This document shows positions 1-11,900 of a DNA stretch of 64,000 bases, piece by piece. The notes beneath the pieces are model-generated. The model made no database searches. It was not told where the DNA came from and saw only the letters and a list, made by a program, of their open reading frames with translations. Where the stretch lies: positions 248,001-312,000 of the forward strand of contig JAQGDQ010000093.1 in assembly GCA_030141605.1 (NCBI GenBank), read 5' to 3'. Both the position numbers and the translations under genes were made by a program. Within the stretch, counting starts at the first letter, position 1. Each line of letters starts with the position of its first letter. This DNA comes from Tubiluchus corallicola. Its lineage: Eukaryota > Priapulida > Priapulimorpha > Priapulimorphida > Tubiluchidae.

Positions 1-177
1 GTAACATTTAATATAATTGTGTTTTAAAAACAGATATAAAAAATGCAAATTTACAACAACTATGTATGTAAAAGTTTGACATGGTGGGCGAATCGTAATG
101 TACATACAAATTGTGTCAATTAAATTCAAAATTATGAAAAAAAGCTTTCGATTTTATTTCTTTATTTTATTTTCAGT

Positions 178-250
178 AATAATAGTAAGAGTACTAATAC
201 TAATAGTACTAATACTAGTACTAATACTAATACTTTACTAATAGTAAGAG
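178..250. repeat. Low-complexity ACTAAT-type tandem repeat
   Basis: The stretch is built from imperfect tandem TAATAGTA and ACTAATACT units. It looks like a degenerate microsatellite with no coding content. Confidence 0.7.
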
Positions 251-390
251 CTTGCGACTGACGCATATTTAGTGTAAGGCACTCAACTGGATGTAAATTA
301 CTGAATATAAAAACGAGTACACTGATGATTATTTGCATATACTTACCTATTTACGAACTTTGTAGTGCAAATACTGCACTAATGAATTAT

Positions 391-872
391 AGTAAAACCT
401 CTTTATACAGGGTTCCTACAGAATTTTAAGATGAACTTTCCTGACCAAATATTGATTTTTAATGACCAAGATAAGCAGAAATTGTGTTACCAGTATACAC
501 ATTCAAACATTTTTGTGTATGGACATTCATACATATACTGATGTATAATGTGTCCGCCAATTATTATTTTTGGAAGAGAAATCGAAACTGGAAATATTTT
601 ATTTGAACACGAATCGCTGAAAATATGTTTGGAAAAAAATGGGTTCACGGTGATAATTTTTGAAATCCTTTCCAATTTCCCTGAATTTTCGCTCCATTTT
701 CATCATTTTCCTTCACTTTTTACCAAATTATCCTTTTCCATGACTTTCCAGAATTGCCTGTATTTTCAAGGATTTTCCCTAACCGTAGGAACTCTGGGAA
801 TTATACTGCCAACTTTGGGACTCCAGAAAAGTTAGCAGTAAGCAAATTTGGCATTATAACGAGGTTTGACTG
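391..872. mobile_element. TA-flanked MITE with a second MITE nested inside
   Basis: The left end (AGTAAAACCTCTTTATA) and right end (TATAACGAGGTTTGACTG) are imperfect inverted repeats next to TA. This resembles the ACCTCGTTATA type of Tigger/pogo-like terminus also seen at 52752. The interior, about 408-798, is a separate element with homologues at 13222 and 42284, so one MITE is inserted in another. Short open frames here are shadows of repeat sequence. Confidence 0.55.
408..798. mobile_element. CAGGGTTCC-terminus MITE, copy 1
   Basis: It begins CAGGGTTCC and ends near GGAACTCTGG. The interior has repeated TTTCCCTGA-like motifs and closely matches 13222-13615 and 42284-42629. The termini look hAT-like, but no clean 8-bp target duplication was found. 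Confidence 0.6.
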
Positions 873-1763
873 AACTGTACAAGTCACAGAACTGGATGTA
901 AAATACTGAATAACTAATCTAAAAATAAGTACATTGGTTCTTTACATATTTTTTAGCCACCTATGCAGTTTATAGTGCAAATACATCTACTGCACTAATG
1001 AGTTATAAAGCACATTCATATCCTTTGGACACTAAAACTTGCCTAGTTTTACTACAACACACTTCAATTTTCGCTTAGGCAAACGCGTTGCAACACGCTC
1101 ATGGAATAGTTTTGCTGTTAAAAATTATGTTTGTTTGTGATGTCATTAGAAGTTTAGTGCCAACTGAAGTGAGCAAGAAGCATGACCAATAAAGATGCTT
1201 TTTAAATTTTCCTGCAAAAATGTATTTAATCACATCATTCATTAAGAAACAATACAGTTCCAAGTGAATTACAGTAAGTACATCTATTTTAATTAGAATC
1301 AGAGATCATCAAAAATTTTTAGCACTAGTACAAACCACGATATCTGCAAAATAAGATACACCAATTGGTGAAGACAGGTGCACAAAATATTTAGCTCCAG
1401 GTAAAACCGCGTTATAACGCCCCCTCCTTTATAATGTCAAACTTGCTTAATGCACACATTTTTAGCAAAATAAAACATCTATATGTTCATAGACATGTAT
1501 GTATTAAGACACTTTGTTATGTAGGCTACATAAACAGGATTGACTGCATGTCTTTTTTTGTATGTGCAGCAGCTGCAGGGCAGTAAAAATGTGTGTATTG
1601 TCAGCTGACCACACCCCTTACATCTGTAATGTGAACAAGCCTATTCGCAGTTCCAGTGATCGTGAAAATAGCAAAGGCTAGGTGTATCAAACAACGCATT
1701 TGTGTACACTTGACAATGCCTCGCAGCCCAATATGTTGTAATACTAATACATATATATATATA

Positions 1764-1830
1764 CAGTAGTCGCCGCTTAATAGACTCACGGTTAATAGAT
1801 TCAATCGCTTAATTAAAAATGCCTTAGGCC
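1764..1830 (+). mobile_element. Fragment of the CAGTAGGCGCCGCTTAATAG family (left end only)
   Basis: This matches the left terminus of the full copies at 39572 and 50330, then loses similarity. No right end is present nearby. Confidence 0.5.
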
Positions 1831-2003
1831 CTATTTAAAAGCATAAGTACGATAGATATCTTTTTTTACTATTGTTACGTTGTTTTATCACTAATTATGT
1901 AAATAATCTGACTGATTCCATTTGTATGAAATACTTATGTAAAGTATGTTCGAAATGATGTTAATAATATTACTATACTAGATTTTCGGTCTTTAACTAC
2001 ACT

Positions 2004-2340
2004 CATGTCTCGGTTTGCAGGAAAAAAGCGGGGAAACGTCGGTCCGAATTTGCTGATTGTCCGTACTTACTGAAACTAAGCTAACACAGTAGGTGCAGTG
2101 TATTAGACACATGGTAATGCAGAACCAATCGCCTAATTGTCTCAAAAACGTCTAGTACGGGCTGCTCCTCGCATACAAGCTACCGTGTCGTTACACGCTG
2201 CTTGGTTGTACTGATAAATGATGTAAACAAAGTGACTGCCTGCCAACTAGTGTATGGGACTTTTAACGGATGAGATGTTGTCCGATTATTCTGATATCTG
2301 TAAAAGGGAGGTCCGGCAAACCGAGATACGGGTGTATGCA
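2004..2340 (+). mobile_element. MITE with ACACTCATGTCTCGGTTTGC termini, copy 1
   Basis: The left terminus ACACTCATGTCTCGG and right terminus CCGAGATACGGGTGTA are inverted repeats. The interior carries a CAGTAGGTGC motif and matches two further copies near 54525-54947 and 55479-55902. It lies just downstream of the CKAP2-like stop codon. Confidence 0.55.
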
Positions 2341-2557
2341 CATTGCCAAGGATCCTAATTTAAAGCTAATAAATTCAGACAGCTGGCAAAACAAGAAATC
2401 AAATTTTACAAGGAAGCTGTCTGCACACTAATCAGTAATACATATATACTTGTAAAACATGTAGCTGTAATCAATATACGATGTGTAGCTTAAAAATGTT
2501 AAGCAATAAAAATAAATAAGTGACTTGTGACCATTTCGATCTAGAGTATATCTGCAT

Positions 2558-5043
2558 CTAATAAGAAACATCTAAAGCATGATTAGGCTGGTACACCACG
2601 TTCTCCTTTTGGTCTGGATCTAAATCGCTTAGTCTAGAAATACACTGATTGTGTTCTTGCAACATTTTTGGCAAATTGGCACCACAGCGCTCCCACCTGG
2701 TGGACCGTCGGACGGGCGTCACCACAGCTGAGGGCAGTGAAAGGTCAAAATCGCCGACTGGCTTGCTCTTCCGGAATATTGGAGTGTTGGTCGACAGCGA
2801 CAGCTTGATTTCGCTCGACTGGAACACGTTCCTAGTTTCCACGTCATTCCAATTCGGAGAAAATTTCAGTCGACCTCCTCGTTCGGTGACAATGTACTGG
2901 CCGTGGTGGCACTCTGTCCAGCGACGGCGCGGTCGCTGTCGTGACTTTTTATTTGTTATATTAGCCATAGTCTTGCCAGTGGGTCTTTCATCGCACGAAG
3001 AAGATTTTTGTGCTGGAGCAGGGAAACAAATTTCATCTTCTGATATTTCTTTTGGAAGTTTGACAGGCGGCGAAAGAATTTGACAATGGTCAGATTTCTT
3101 TTCATGCGATCCACTTTGTCGAAATTCTTTGCCGCCATTGTTTGCACTTGTTGATTCCTTGTTGACTTTTTGAAAATAGTCCTTCAGACCAATGGCTAGT
3201 TCCTCGGCAGGTTTTGCCGCATGCTTACTTATCGCCTGTTCAAATATATCCATGACATCACTCACCGCCCCATTCTTTTCGGCCAACTTAGCCCTGACGA
3301 GCCAATACTTGGCCGTTTTCTTGCACAGCGGAATAGAAGTCTCAATTTCATCCAGGAGTTCTGCAACGAGTTCTTGTGGATAACCATCATCCACAAGTTG
3401 CATACACTCGTCAAGCATGCCAGCAAGTTCCCCCATGACAGGATCCGTGAATTTTCGCGGAGTGTCCTGTAGGCCGGTAAGAGTTTCGTTTAGGGACTCT
3501 CCGAAAGGTTTTTGAACGCCGGAACGTCGTTTCACCATTGGTTCACTTTGACGCTGTTTACGTTTCGTTTTCAGATCATCTGCAGATCGGCAGCCAAAGC
3601 ACATTATGTGCCGGTATCTCGTAGGTGTCTTTCCGTGTGCTTTCAGCCAAGCACTCAACTTCTCATTTAAAGTCTTTTCTTTATGTTTGCCAACCGGTAC
3701 AAATACAGACCGGCAACTTTGGGGCGTGGCAACCTTACGTACTCGCTCTTCACTCTTCTTAACTGGTGTTCCTAAACTTCTGGTACCCCTATGGTCCCCT
3801 GTTTTGCCAGACTGTAGTTGTTCATAAGACCTGCCTGCTGAAGGAGCAGAAACTCGTTTACTCGCCGACCGGGCCAAAGGATATGGTGAACCACGAAATG
3901 ATACAGACCTCCTTTTATTCCTATCACTAATCGACTTCGTCTCAATGGTGCCAAGTTCACTAGTTGAACCAAAATGCACTGTTTTACGTTTCTGTTTGTC
4001 GCGTTTTACCGGAGGCGTCGCCACTGGCAAATTACGATCGTTGCTGTCAGATACTTCTAACGTAAAAGACAAGCTCCTTTTCAGTGGTGGAGTTTGTTGA
4101 ACTGGTTTCTCCAGACCTTCCTCATTAGAACCGTCCTTCAAACTTTCATTGTTTCTGCATTTGACTTCTGAAACGCTTGTGTCTTTACAAGCCTGTGACA
4201 CGACGGTTGGTGCCTTCAGAATACCTTTAGCTTGGGAACTTGCCAAGGATGCTGTCCTTCCTTTTTTGTTAGTTACAGGGCCACACTGCAAAGAAGGGTT
4301 GCCCACAACATCTTTCCTATCAGTGTTTGTTGCAGTCTTGCAGGTAACACTTCGTCGATGTTGAGTACTCAGACTACGCCGAGGGAGTCGTTTTCCTTTT
4401 GCAATACTTACAGCTTTAGAATGTATGACAGCCTCAGCAGGTTTTTTCTGAGGCAGGATGGCAGTTTTGTTGACGTTCGGTTGAAATTTTGCACCGCCAA
4501 AACTCGTACTTCTCACCACTGGCTTACTGGCCAAAATTCTACTTTGCGAAGGTTGAGAGTTTGAAGCCTTCACCACGGATTTGGCAGTCAGAAAACTAGC
4601 AAGTTTAGAAGCAGCTGGTACAGCGTTAGTTTTTACATTTGTTCCTGCTACTGGCCACTTTGCATTTGGACACTGATTGGGCGGTTTCACATTTACGCTT
4701 GCACTTCTTACTATCCGCTTGTGAATCTCAGTTTTTTTAGGTGACAACGGTTTAGTGCTTCTACCGCTGCTTGCAGCTGACACACTGCTACAACTTCGCT
4801 TCAGTGGTGGGCCACGCTTGAAAACAATACCCGAATGCCACCTCTCCTTTGCGTCATTTTGTTTACCATTCGCTTTCTTCTTCTGACGCCAAAGTTCAAG
4901 CTTTTCTTTCATTGACAGTTGAGGTGATCTTTTTAGTTTTTTAGCTGGGGATGGAAAGTTGCATGGTGCAGCTTTCCTCTTTGATGCAGTGTTCTTCCCA
5001 TCAATAACAGCTGCCTTTTTCAAGTTCTCATTTTTTGAAATGA
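2558..5043 (-). CDS. CKAP2: CKAP2-like exon 2 (main coding exon)
   Basis: It starts after the acceptor ATTTTAG with a split Val codon and runs to TAG at 2560-2558. It carries the family domain and the C-terminal KEN box. I found no AATAAA close downstream. Confidence 0.8.
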
Positions 5044-5540
5044 CTAAAATTAAAAAAATCACAAATGAAGCAATTTTGCCATAAAAAATGAAAAGCAACT
5101 TAGTAGTTAATTTGCACTACCACTTGTTAACGTAATCACAACTGTTTTCGTCTGTATTATATTTTTTATGCCTTATAGTATACTTTGCTGATATTTATTA
5201 TGATTATGCCAGAAATAATTAAGCAAAATGAAACAGTTAAATCGTAGACTATAAGCAACATTCCATAGCAGTAAAGCTGAGAAATTTTGCTGGAATATAT
5301 GGAGGTTTAAAGAACGAAAACTATATCCGCAAATCAGCAGTTTTAATAATGCAAATTTATTAATAACACTGAATATTATAATTATTGATCAATACAATAT
5401 TTATTAGAGACTTAATTAGACTACCTACTAATACTATAGTACAAAAAAGCAAACAAAATTCGATAGTTTTCAATAAAACTTTCACGCCACTTACCAGCAG
5501 CTACGAATTTGTGACCCTCCGATTCTACCAAGTGTGACAT
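2558..5540 (-). CDS. CKAP2: CKAP2-like cytoskeleton-associated protein (two exons)
   Basis: Exon 1 is 5540-5495 (ATG, 46 nt, donor GTAAGT) and exon 2 is 5043-2558 (acceptor TTTTAG, 2486 nt). The one-plus-two nucleotide phase joins cleanly and gives 843 aa. The open frame continues into the intron upstream of 5043, but that part is not coding. The protein is basic and Ser/Lys rich. Its middle has a segment of the CKAP2 C-terminal domain type (LNEKLSAWLKAHGKTPTRYR), followed by the helical stretch DVMDIFEQAISKHAAKPAEE that I recall from CKAP2/CKAP2L. A KEN box (DQKENV) lies near the C-terminus, as expected of an APC/C-Cdh1 substrate. Known family role: spindle microtubule nucleation and stabilisation in mitosis. 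The CKAP2 assignment is by recalled motif similarity; it could be a more distant paralogue. Confidence 0.75.
5495..5540 (-). CDS. CKAP2: CKAP2-like exon 1 (start exon)
   Basis: It reads MSHLVESEGHKFVAA and then one base before GTAAGT. The phase fits the acceptor at 5043. It is too short for an ordinary ORF scan. Confidence 0.7.
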
Positions 5541-6650
5541 TCTTAAATTGAACAGAGGAAGTGCAGTTTAGAAAACTGCAAAGGCTAGATGCAGAATGCG
5601 ACACAAGCTCTCATGCAAGCTCACAATAATTTCAGTTTACGAACGAATTTTAAATAACCGCGTGCTCACAATAACAAGCACAAGTCACATTATCGAAATG
5701 TGATTGGCTAGCTACCTCAATTGGAATATGGTTACTATTAGATTGGATACACATTTTCAGTCAGGTACGTCATTCGCCGAAGGAACGTTGCTTAATTTGA
5801 TTGGCTAGGTAATAAATTGCAGTGTTGATCTAGCTTAAACCACTTTAATGTACTTCTGTACCACCAGGCAGAACAAACCAATAACATTTAGAAAGTATGC
5901 TAGAGTAAATATTTCTACCGCGTAAACTAAAGTATGCAAGAGTGCCGCGTCACCTTCTGCCGAATTATTTAACCATTCTGAAACCTTGAAATTAATATTC
6001 TTAGAAGAGCAGATTAATTTCCTAAAGTTCCCCATAAGGCAACATGAAGTAGCACGTTTATTTGAAATACTTTAACATTATGCTTTGAACCACAAGCTAG
6101 TGATTAGTTTATAGTTATCCTCTGGACCTCTTCCAAGGCTCACATTAATACTCATAATTAAATTTTGTGCTTTTTGGATACAGATAGTGCAACTGTGCAA
6201 AAATAGATGCAAATTTGATTCTTATTAATTTTATTATGATCAAAAGATTTATAATTTTAATTTAAGAAAATAATATATTAATGATTGCAACTATTTTGGA
6301 AAAAAAAGTGAAATTGCAACAAAACTTCATCACTTTTTTACAAAGTAGTTATCAATTTATTACACATACGTGTCAGTTATCATATGGAAAGATACACAAG
6401 AACACGGAAACGTACAAGATTGTTAAAATTATAACATAATTTAATTCAATTTTTCATCACAGGAAGCGAGTAATTATCATAAATCGAGTTTCCTACCCAT
6501 AACGCCAAAAATGTTTTGCCAAAAATCTCGTCCCAACACTGAGGACTGACGGGAAGCTTACGAACTTGAAAGATCAGCTGTCCCGCTGAGCTTATTGTGC
6601 TCTTTTCACGGTAACAGTTTCATGCTAAGTTAGGAATTCGATCGCCAGCA
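5541..6650. other. Upstream region of the CKAP2-like gene; no gene seen
   Basis: It should hold the promoter of the minus-strand CKAP2-like gene. It is AT-rich, and I could not place a TATA box or any recognised repeat. Confidence 0.4.
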
Positions 6651-6651
6651 C

Positions 6652-6774
6652 TCAATCGTCTGGTATCCCATCTCCCGCTGCCCCATCGGGTCCTGCTAAT
6701 CCCGACGGAAGTGGCGGATAAGAAATACCTTGACAAGAGAGAACGAAAACTTCTTGGCGAACACAGAAAGACAT
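6652..6774 (-). other. Short open frame in a locally GC-richer patch, unassigned
   Basis: It encodes 40 codons from ATG at 6774 to TGA at 6652, with a Pro/Gly-rich second half (YPPLPSGLAGPDGAAGDG). The patch is clearly richer in GC than its surroundings. A pyrimidine-rich run and an AG precede the Pro/Gly part, so it could be a terminal exon, but no partner exon was found. Confidence 0.2.
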
Positions 6775-7293
6775 TTTTTACAAGAAACAAAAACCGCCCT
6801 CAAACCCTACAACGTTAAACATTTTTACGATAATTATAATTTTGCAAGAGACAAGTTCGATCTTGCTAATGATATAATCAGCGTCTCATAATACACAATT
6901 TTTCAAACTAACTATTAAATGAGTTTACAATTGTTTACAATAATACTAGTCAGCATTGCCAAATGTGGCATACATACCCCATTATCAATATTTCCTCCTA
7001 TGAAAAATGATAGTTAACTTTACTGAAAATAGTTTAACTAAAAAATGTTTGCCTGCATTTGTAAGGTAGTAGTTGTCGCTAATCAGTTAAATATTCACGA
7101 GGAACCCAAGAAACAACAATTTTCTTCTTTTTTTGTTAATGTGAAACTATTTCGTAAGGAGGCCGTGGAATTGGGAACTACTTTTAGCAGACGTAAAGAA
7201 AAAAGCTTTTGCGTTAGGTTTTTTTACAAAGAGTTTTGTGTTATTTTGTATCTTATAAGTTTTGATAAAAACGTTTAGAGTTCTGATTAATCG

Positions 7294-7417
7294 ATGTGTC
7301 TGAAGCATTTTGTTTTCGCCGGCCTGCTATTGTTATTTGCAGGTTGTCTGTTTTGTTTGAAACAAGCGCTTACCCGGGTTACTCAAAGCGGGGAAGCCCA
7401 TTTCCCTCCTCGCAAAG
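7294..7417 (+). CDS. Candidate first exon encoding a signal anchor
   Basis: ATG at 7294 opens a frame starting MCLKHFVFAGLLLLFAGCLF, a short basic N-terminus followed by about 17 hydrophobic residues, then a soluble stretch ending PPRK. A good 5' splice site (AAAG|GTAATT) follows at 7417/7418; without splicing the frame stops five codons later. This is the layout of the first exon of a secreted or type II membrane protein. I found no downstream exon on the plus strand before the SPS gene, so the gene is unidentified and may be spurious. Confidence 0.3.
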
Positions 7418-7429
7418 GTAATTTTTTTT

Positions 7430-8778
7430 GTTAAATTTAATCATCGATGACAAGTGCTACTCTGAACCTAAAAGGAGTTCATTTTCTATGGTAAAAATGT
7501 ATTATTAAAGTTGCTAGTGTTACAACAGCGTTCTTCAGGAGATTGAAATCCAAAAATGATCAAAAATGATACTTCCGTGAAATGGTCAACAAATTTCAAA
7601 GTCCGAAAGTACACTGCAGTTAATTAGCAGCAATACCGTAACAAAGAACTACTAGACTGAATTTTGAGTTTTAAAAAAATCAATACTACCGAAACAAACA
7701 GTCCCAAACACACAAACGTACTTGCGAATATTGACTTAGTGTTATCGCTGTATAAAAACCATGAAGTTTCTTAATTTCTACAACACAGTGGAAATGGTTA
7801 CTTAATTTTAATGGAAATACCCTGAAGTAGGTTCGGACATCTAATAACTTCGAATTAAACCACCAAACACGTGCACGCCCAAATGGAAATAACATGGAAT
7901 GAAAGAAAGTTAAATTGCGTTCGTAATCATCAGACATGGTACAATGCTTCAATGCTGCCAGACTGTTTGGTCTGCAGAAAAGTGCAATTCAAACAATCAA
8001 AAAATATTATAAAATACCGAGAGACTGTTAATAAATGTACTTAAAAATTCAAACAATTAGAGAATTACACCAAAATTGAATTTATCAAGGCATCTAAAAC
8101 AAAGAAATTTACCAGAATTTAGAAACAACATCAAAATACAATTCAGTAGTTAGATAGCCAAAAGATATATGACATAACATTATATAGATAATTTAACAAT
8201 TTACCTCGCAGATTACATATCTTAATTGGCATGAAACTATGCTACACTCCACAAACAAACAAACCAATATGTTAACAATAACAGAACTTCCAATATTTAG
8301 GGAGCTGCCACTTTGATAATGAACGGTTTGTTCGAAACCGGTTGGGCAATAAATTCAATTTTGATGTAGTTACATCTAGATGTCAAATATGGATATTTCA
8401 ACTAGAGAATCAAGGAAATCTTTACTGTCAATTTTAGGATGTACTAACATTTTGTGAGCAAACTGTTTACATCGGAACACACCAAGGGCTCACAAACGCT
8501 TCTACCCCCATTCACAAAACTACGTTTGAATAAACAATGTACATACACTGACAGAATTAAGCAACTCGTAGCAACAATGGATAAAAAAACCACAAGGTCA
8601 AGCCGTAAGCTAAACATGTAATCACACAAGTACAATCAAACAGCCAGTGTGCGTTGAAAAACAATTAAAAGCTTGCGGTCTATGAAAAATCTGACAAAAC
8701 AGCGTGGATGTGAAAATATTTTACAAATGTGGATTGCTAGCCGTGTACGGAAACCGGAAAGCCATGAGCGACGTGACG
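7430..8778 (-). other. 3' flank / probable 3' UTR of the SPS gene; no SECIS recognised
   Basis: The 3' UTR of the UGA-containing SPS gene should fall here. The best hairpin seen is a perfect 9-bp stem (TTTGTGAGC at 8451-8459 with 8488-8496), but it lacks the SECIS non-Watson-Crick quartet (ATGA with GA) and the apical AA. A possible ATTAAA poly(A) signal is at 7812-7807 on the minus strand. Confidence 0.35.
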
Positions 8779-8963
8779 TTACCACAATTCTCCGTCCTTG
8801 TCCTTCGCCGGGACTTCGATGATCCGGGGTTTATCAATGATCCGCGCAGAGCGAGATCCCTTCTCCACTATACCAATGATCCACGCCTGCCGACCCTCCA
8901 GTTTTTCTATCTCTTTGCAGAATGCAGCTGCTTGTTCACGTGGCAGCGCGATCAATAATCCTC
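8779..8963 (-). CDS. SEPHS2: SPS exon 7 (last)
   Basis: It encodes [20 protein letters not shown] through [15 protein letters not shown], then TAA at 8781-8779. Confidence 0.92.
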
Positions 8964-11900
8964 CTAAAAAAACCAATCAGGAATGTGTCTCAAACTGCAG
9001 AGAAAAAATTGCTACCATAACCAAGTTAATCCAAGAACTGTATGTAGCAAACTTAAAGGAAGACAGGATGATTCTTCGTATACTACCCCATTTTCAAGTC
9101 CGATAAAAACTATACATTTCAACACAATTGATACGGTAAAAGCGTTTCTGATAATTAAATAATAGTTTAAAATCTCGAGCCCTGCTATTCATGACGTCAC
9201 AAAGTAACATAATTTTCAGCAGTAAAAATATTCCACGAGCGTGTTGCACGTGTTTGCGAAAGAGAAAATTGAAGCATAGTGCTACTGCAAGATATTCAGT
9301 GCGTTGTATTAAAACTAGGCATGTTTTAAAATAATAACTCAAACTTCAAATTTACCGCTGTACTCACGCATGAGCTGCTGAACGTGTGCAGTTTGTCACA
9401 AACTAACACATCACAGCTGAGATGTACAGCACCTGTTTTTGTGTAATGTGTTTCAGAAATGCATGCGCTAGCAAATGGCAAAATGCATGTAACAGCAAAG
9501 AACTAGTAGTGCGAAATTGCGTTTGTGTGGTAATAATTCTTTCACGCAAGTCATTTTTGAAAAAATAATTCTTCCTTTCTATATCTTAAAGAGTAGATTT
9601 TTTTGACTTAGAGTTCAAGATTGCGTCCAGTTTTACTTTAACTAATTGAGAGCTCTAAAAAACTTATAATAGCATCATTTTCCAATATTTTAGCAATCGG
9701 AATTTTCTGTAACTTTATTCTTTGTTTAAACAGTACAATATGAATATGACGAAATAGGCATATATACATAATACAACACCTTTACAACTAATGGTTTACT
9801 GGATACACACAGGTAATACGAACTCACAAAAATGAGTGAACTTTCAGCATTTTACTTAACAAGTACAGTAAACTCCGCATAACACAAAGTTTTGCGTAAC
9901 ACAAAAAATTTCAACAGAATGGATGAAATCCTTTGTTTTTCCCACTAAAAACATAACTTAACTCAAAAATTATGGCCCATTTAATCAAAATACATGAAAT
10001 TTACTTCGTCTAACTCGAAAATGCAATTTATGTTCTAGAAAAATTAAAGTTTCGTACAACTCAAAAACATTATCGTCTTCCAGGAAAATTCTGATATCTT
10101 ACAAGTCGCTCCCTCCCCGCCCCATGATTATTGGACACACAAACTGAACTGCAGTACGTAAGACGTTGGTAGCCCCACTGTCGTATTGTTTAGCAGTGTT
10201 GCGTACGTCTCGTTTTGTAACATAAAAAATCGTGTTTCACTACATAATTTGTGATTCTTTGACACGTAATTGTCATCAAATCTCGTCATTTATGTATAGA
10301 TGGGGTGACTTTGTGCCTTCTATTTAGCTCGCCGTCTGGATGAGGGGTTGAGAGTTTGTACGCTGGAAAATGGTCAACATCGCTAACTCAAAATGTCGCC
10401 TAATTCGAAGTTTTTTCGGTCCGGTTGAATTTAAGTTAAGGGGAGTTTACTATAGAATAGCTTTGAATGCATCATACTTGATAATTGCGTACTGTGGACT
10501 TTTTGACATACCCAATTGTTTACATTATTATGTATTTATGAGTTTTTCTTGTGTAGTTTACCTTTGCCCTCGCTTTCACACAGCTGTTTTACGTATATAC
10601 GCACACTGGCAGCTCACTGCTGAGATGTTTCATCAAGTGATGAAATCCACTGCAAAATTTTTTTATACAACGGACAAACAGAAATTCTGGGCCAACAAAA
10701 TTGACTGACTTTTTTGGAATCCTATTGATTTACTGAGGATGTCACATAAATTTACAAGTGAACGTGTACACGCATTTTATCATGAAACATCCAATAATTT
10801 CAAGTTTACTGAAGTCACAAAATACTTTTGGCCACACACACAACAAATTAGTTCATTAAGCGGATAAGGATTAGGTTTAGGGTTGAGATTAGGATTAGGA
10901 TAGAGTTAGGGTTAAGATATTTAAATTGGGTGGGGAATGGTAAACAGTGAATGTGAATGTACAAGTAGTTGATACTTGATGGTACTTCACATTCTCTATG
11001 AAGTGACACATTGTGCATAATTTGCACACCTTTGATAAGTGCTTGTCCATCTAGTAGTAGTATATGCACATGACTGACCGCGAATACCTATAGAATACCT
11101 CGGTTATAGAGTACTTTTCTCTAGGTCCATAGCAGGTAGGGGTGAGCATTCTCTACCAAAAAGCAAATTTGAATCGAATCGAATTTCAGTATTTCGAATC
11201 TGAACCGAATTCAAAACGTGTTTTAAAGATTTTCAAACAAGTTTTCGAACCAGTAATAAAAGCGGTCTTGCACAGATCATGCATATTACTTGATTTTGTA
11301 CTTCAGTAAAACCACTATTAGTTTGCTAAAAAAAATTTGCACAGAATCTGCAGCTAAATGATGCTAATTGCATGATGTTTCAAATATTTTGACGATAAAG
11401 AACGTATGTGGCTCAAGTGCTGAACTACTCAAATCTATAATTTCATGTTCTAAGCGAATTCGAACAAAAAATCGAACGTTCGAATGCTCACCAGGTTCAC
11501 TATAATGATGTTATACTGTACAAGTAATACAGGGATATTAGGGATGGAACAGGGGATATGGTATTTGCTAACATTAACCTACATTCTAAGTCTGCATAAC
11601 ACCGGAACTTACCGGAAGTCTCAGCGGAAATTCCCTGTAGGAGCCCAAACAGGTTTCCGCAGGCTTTTGCCACGGCTGAAGTCTTTGCTATGCAAGGAAG
11701 GTTGTGCACAACAAACGACACTTCATTCTTCTGATGGCGGGCGAGGTTCTTGGCGTGGCCAAGGATCCCAAAACCGGTGACGTCTGTCGCTCCGTGAGCG
11801 TTGTACTTATGCATCAAACGGGCAGCTAAAATAGAGGTGACTATGCATAGAAATAGCATACAAATAAAGCATTTTGTAAGTATTTAAAAAGCAAAAGATG

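Noticed and set aside
5044-5098. CKAP2-like start at 5098 with a hydrophobic N-terminus
   Set aside because: The hydrophobic stretch is intron. A clean acceptor at 5043 joins in phase to a short first exon at 5540-5495.
8451-8496. 9-bp perfect hairpin in the SPS 3' flank as a SECIS
   Set aside because: It lacks the ATGA/GA quartet and apical adenines required of a SECIS.
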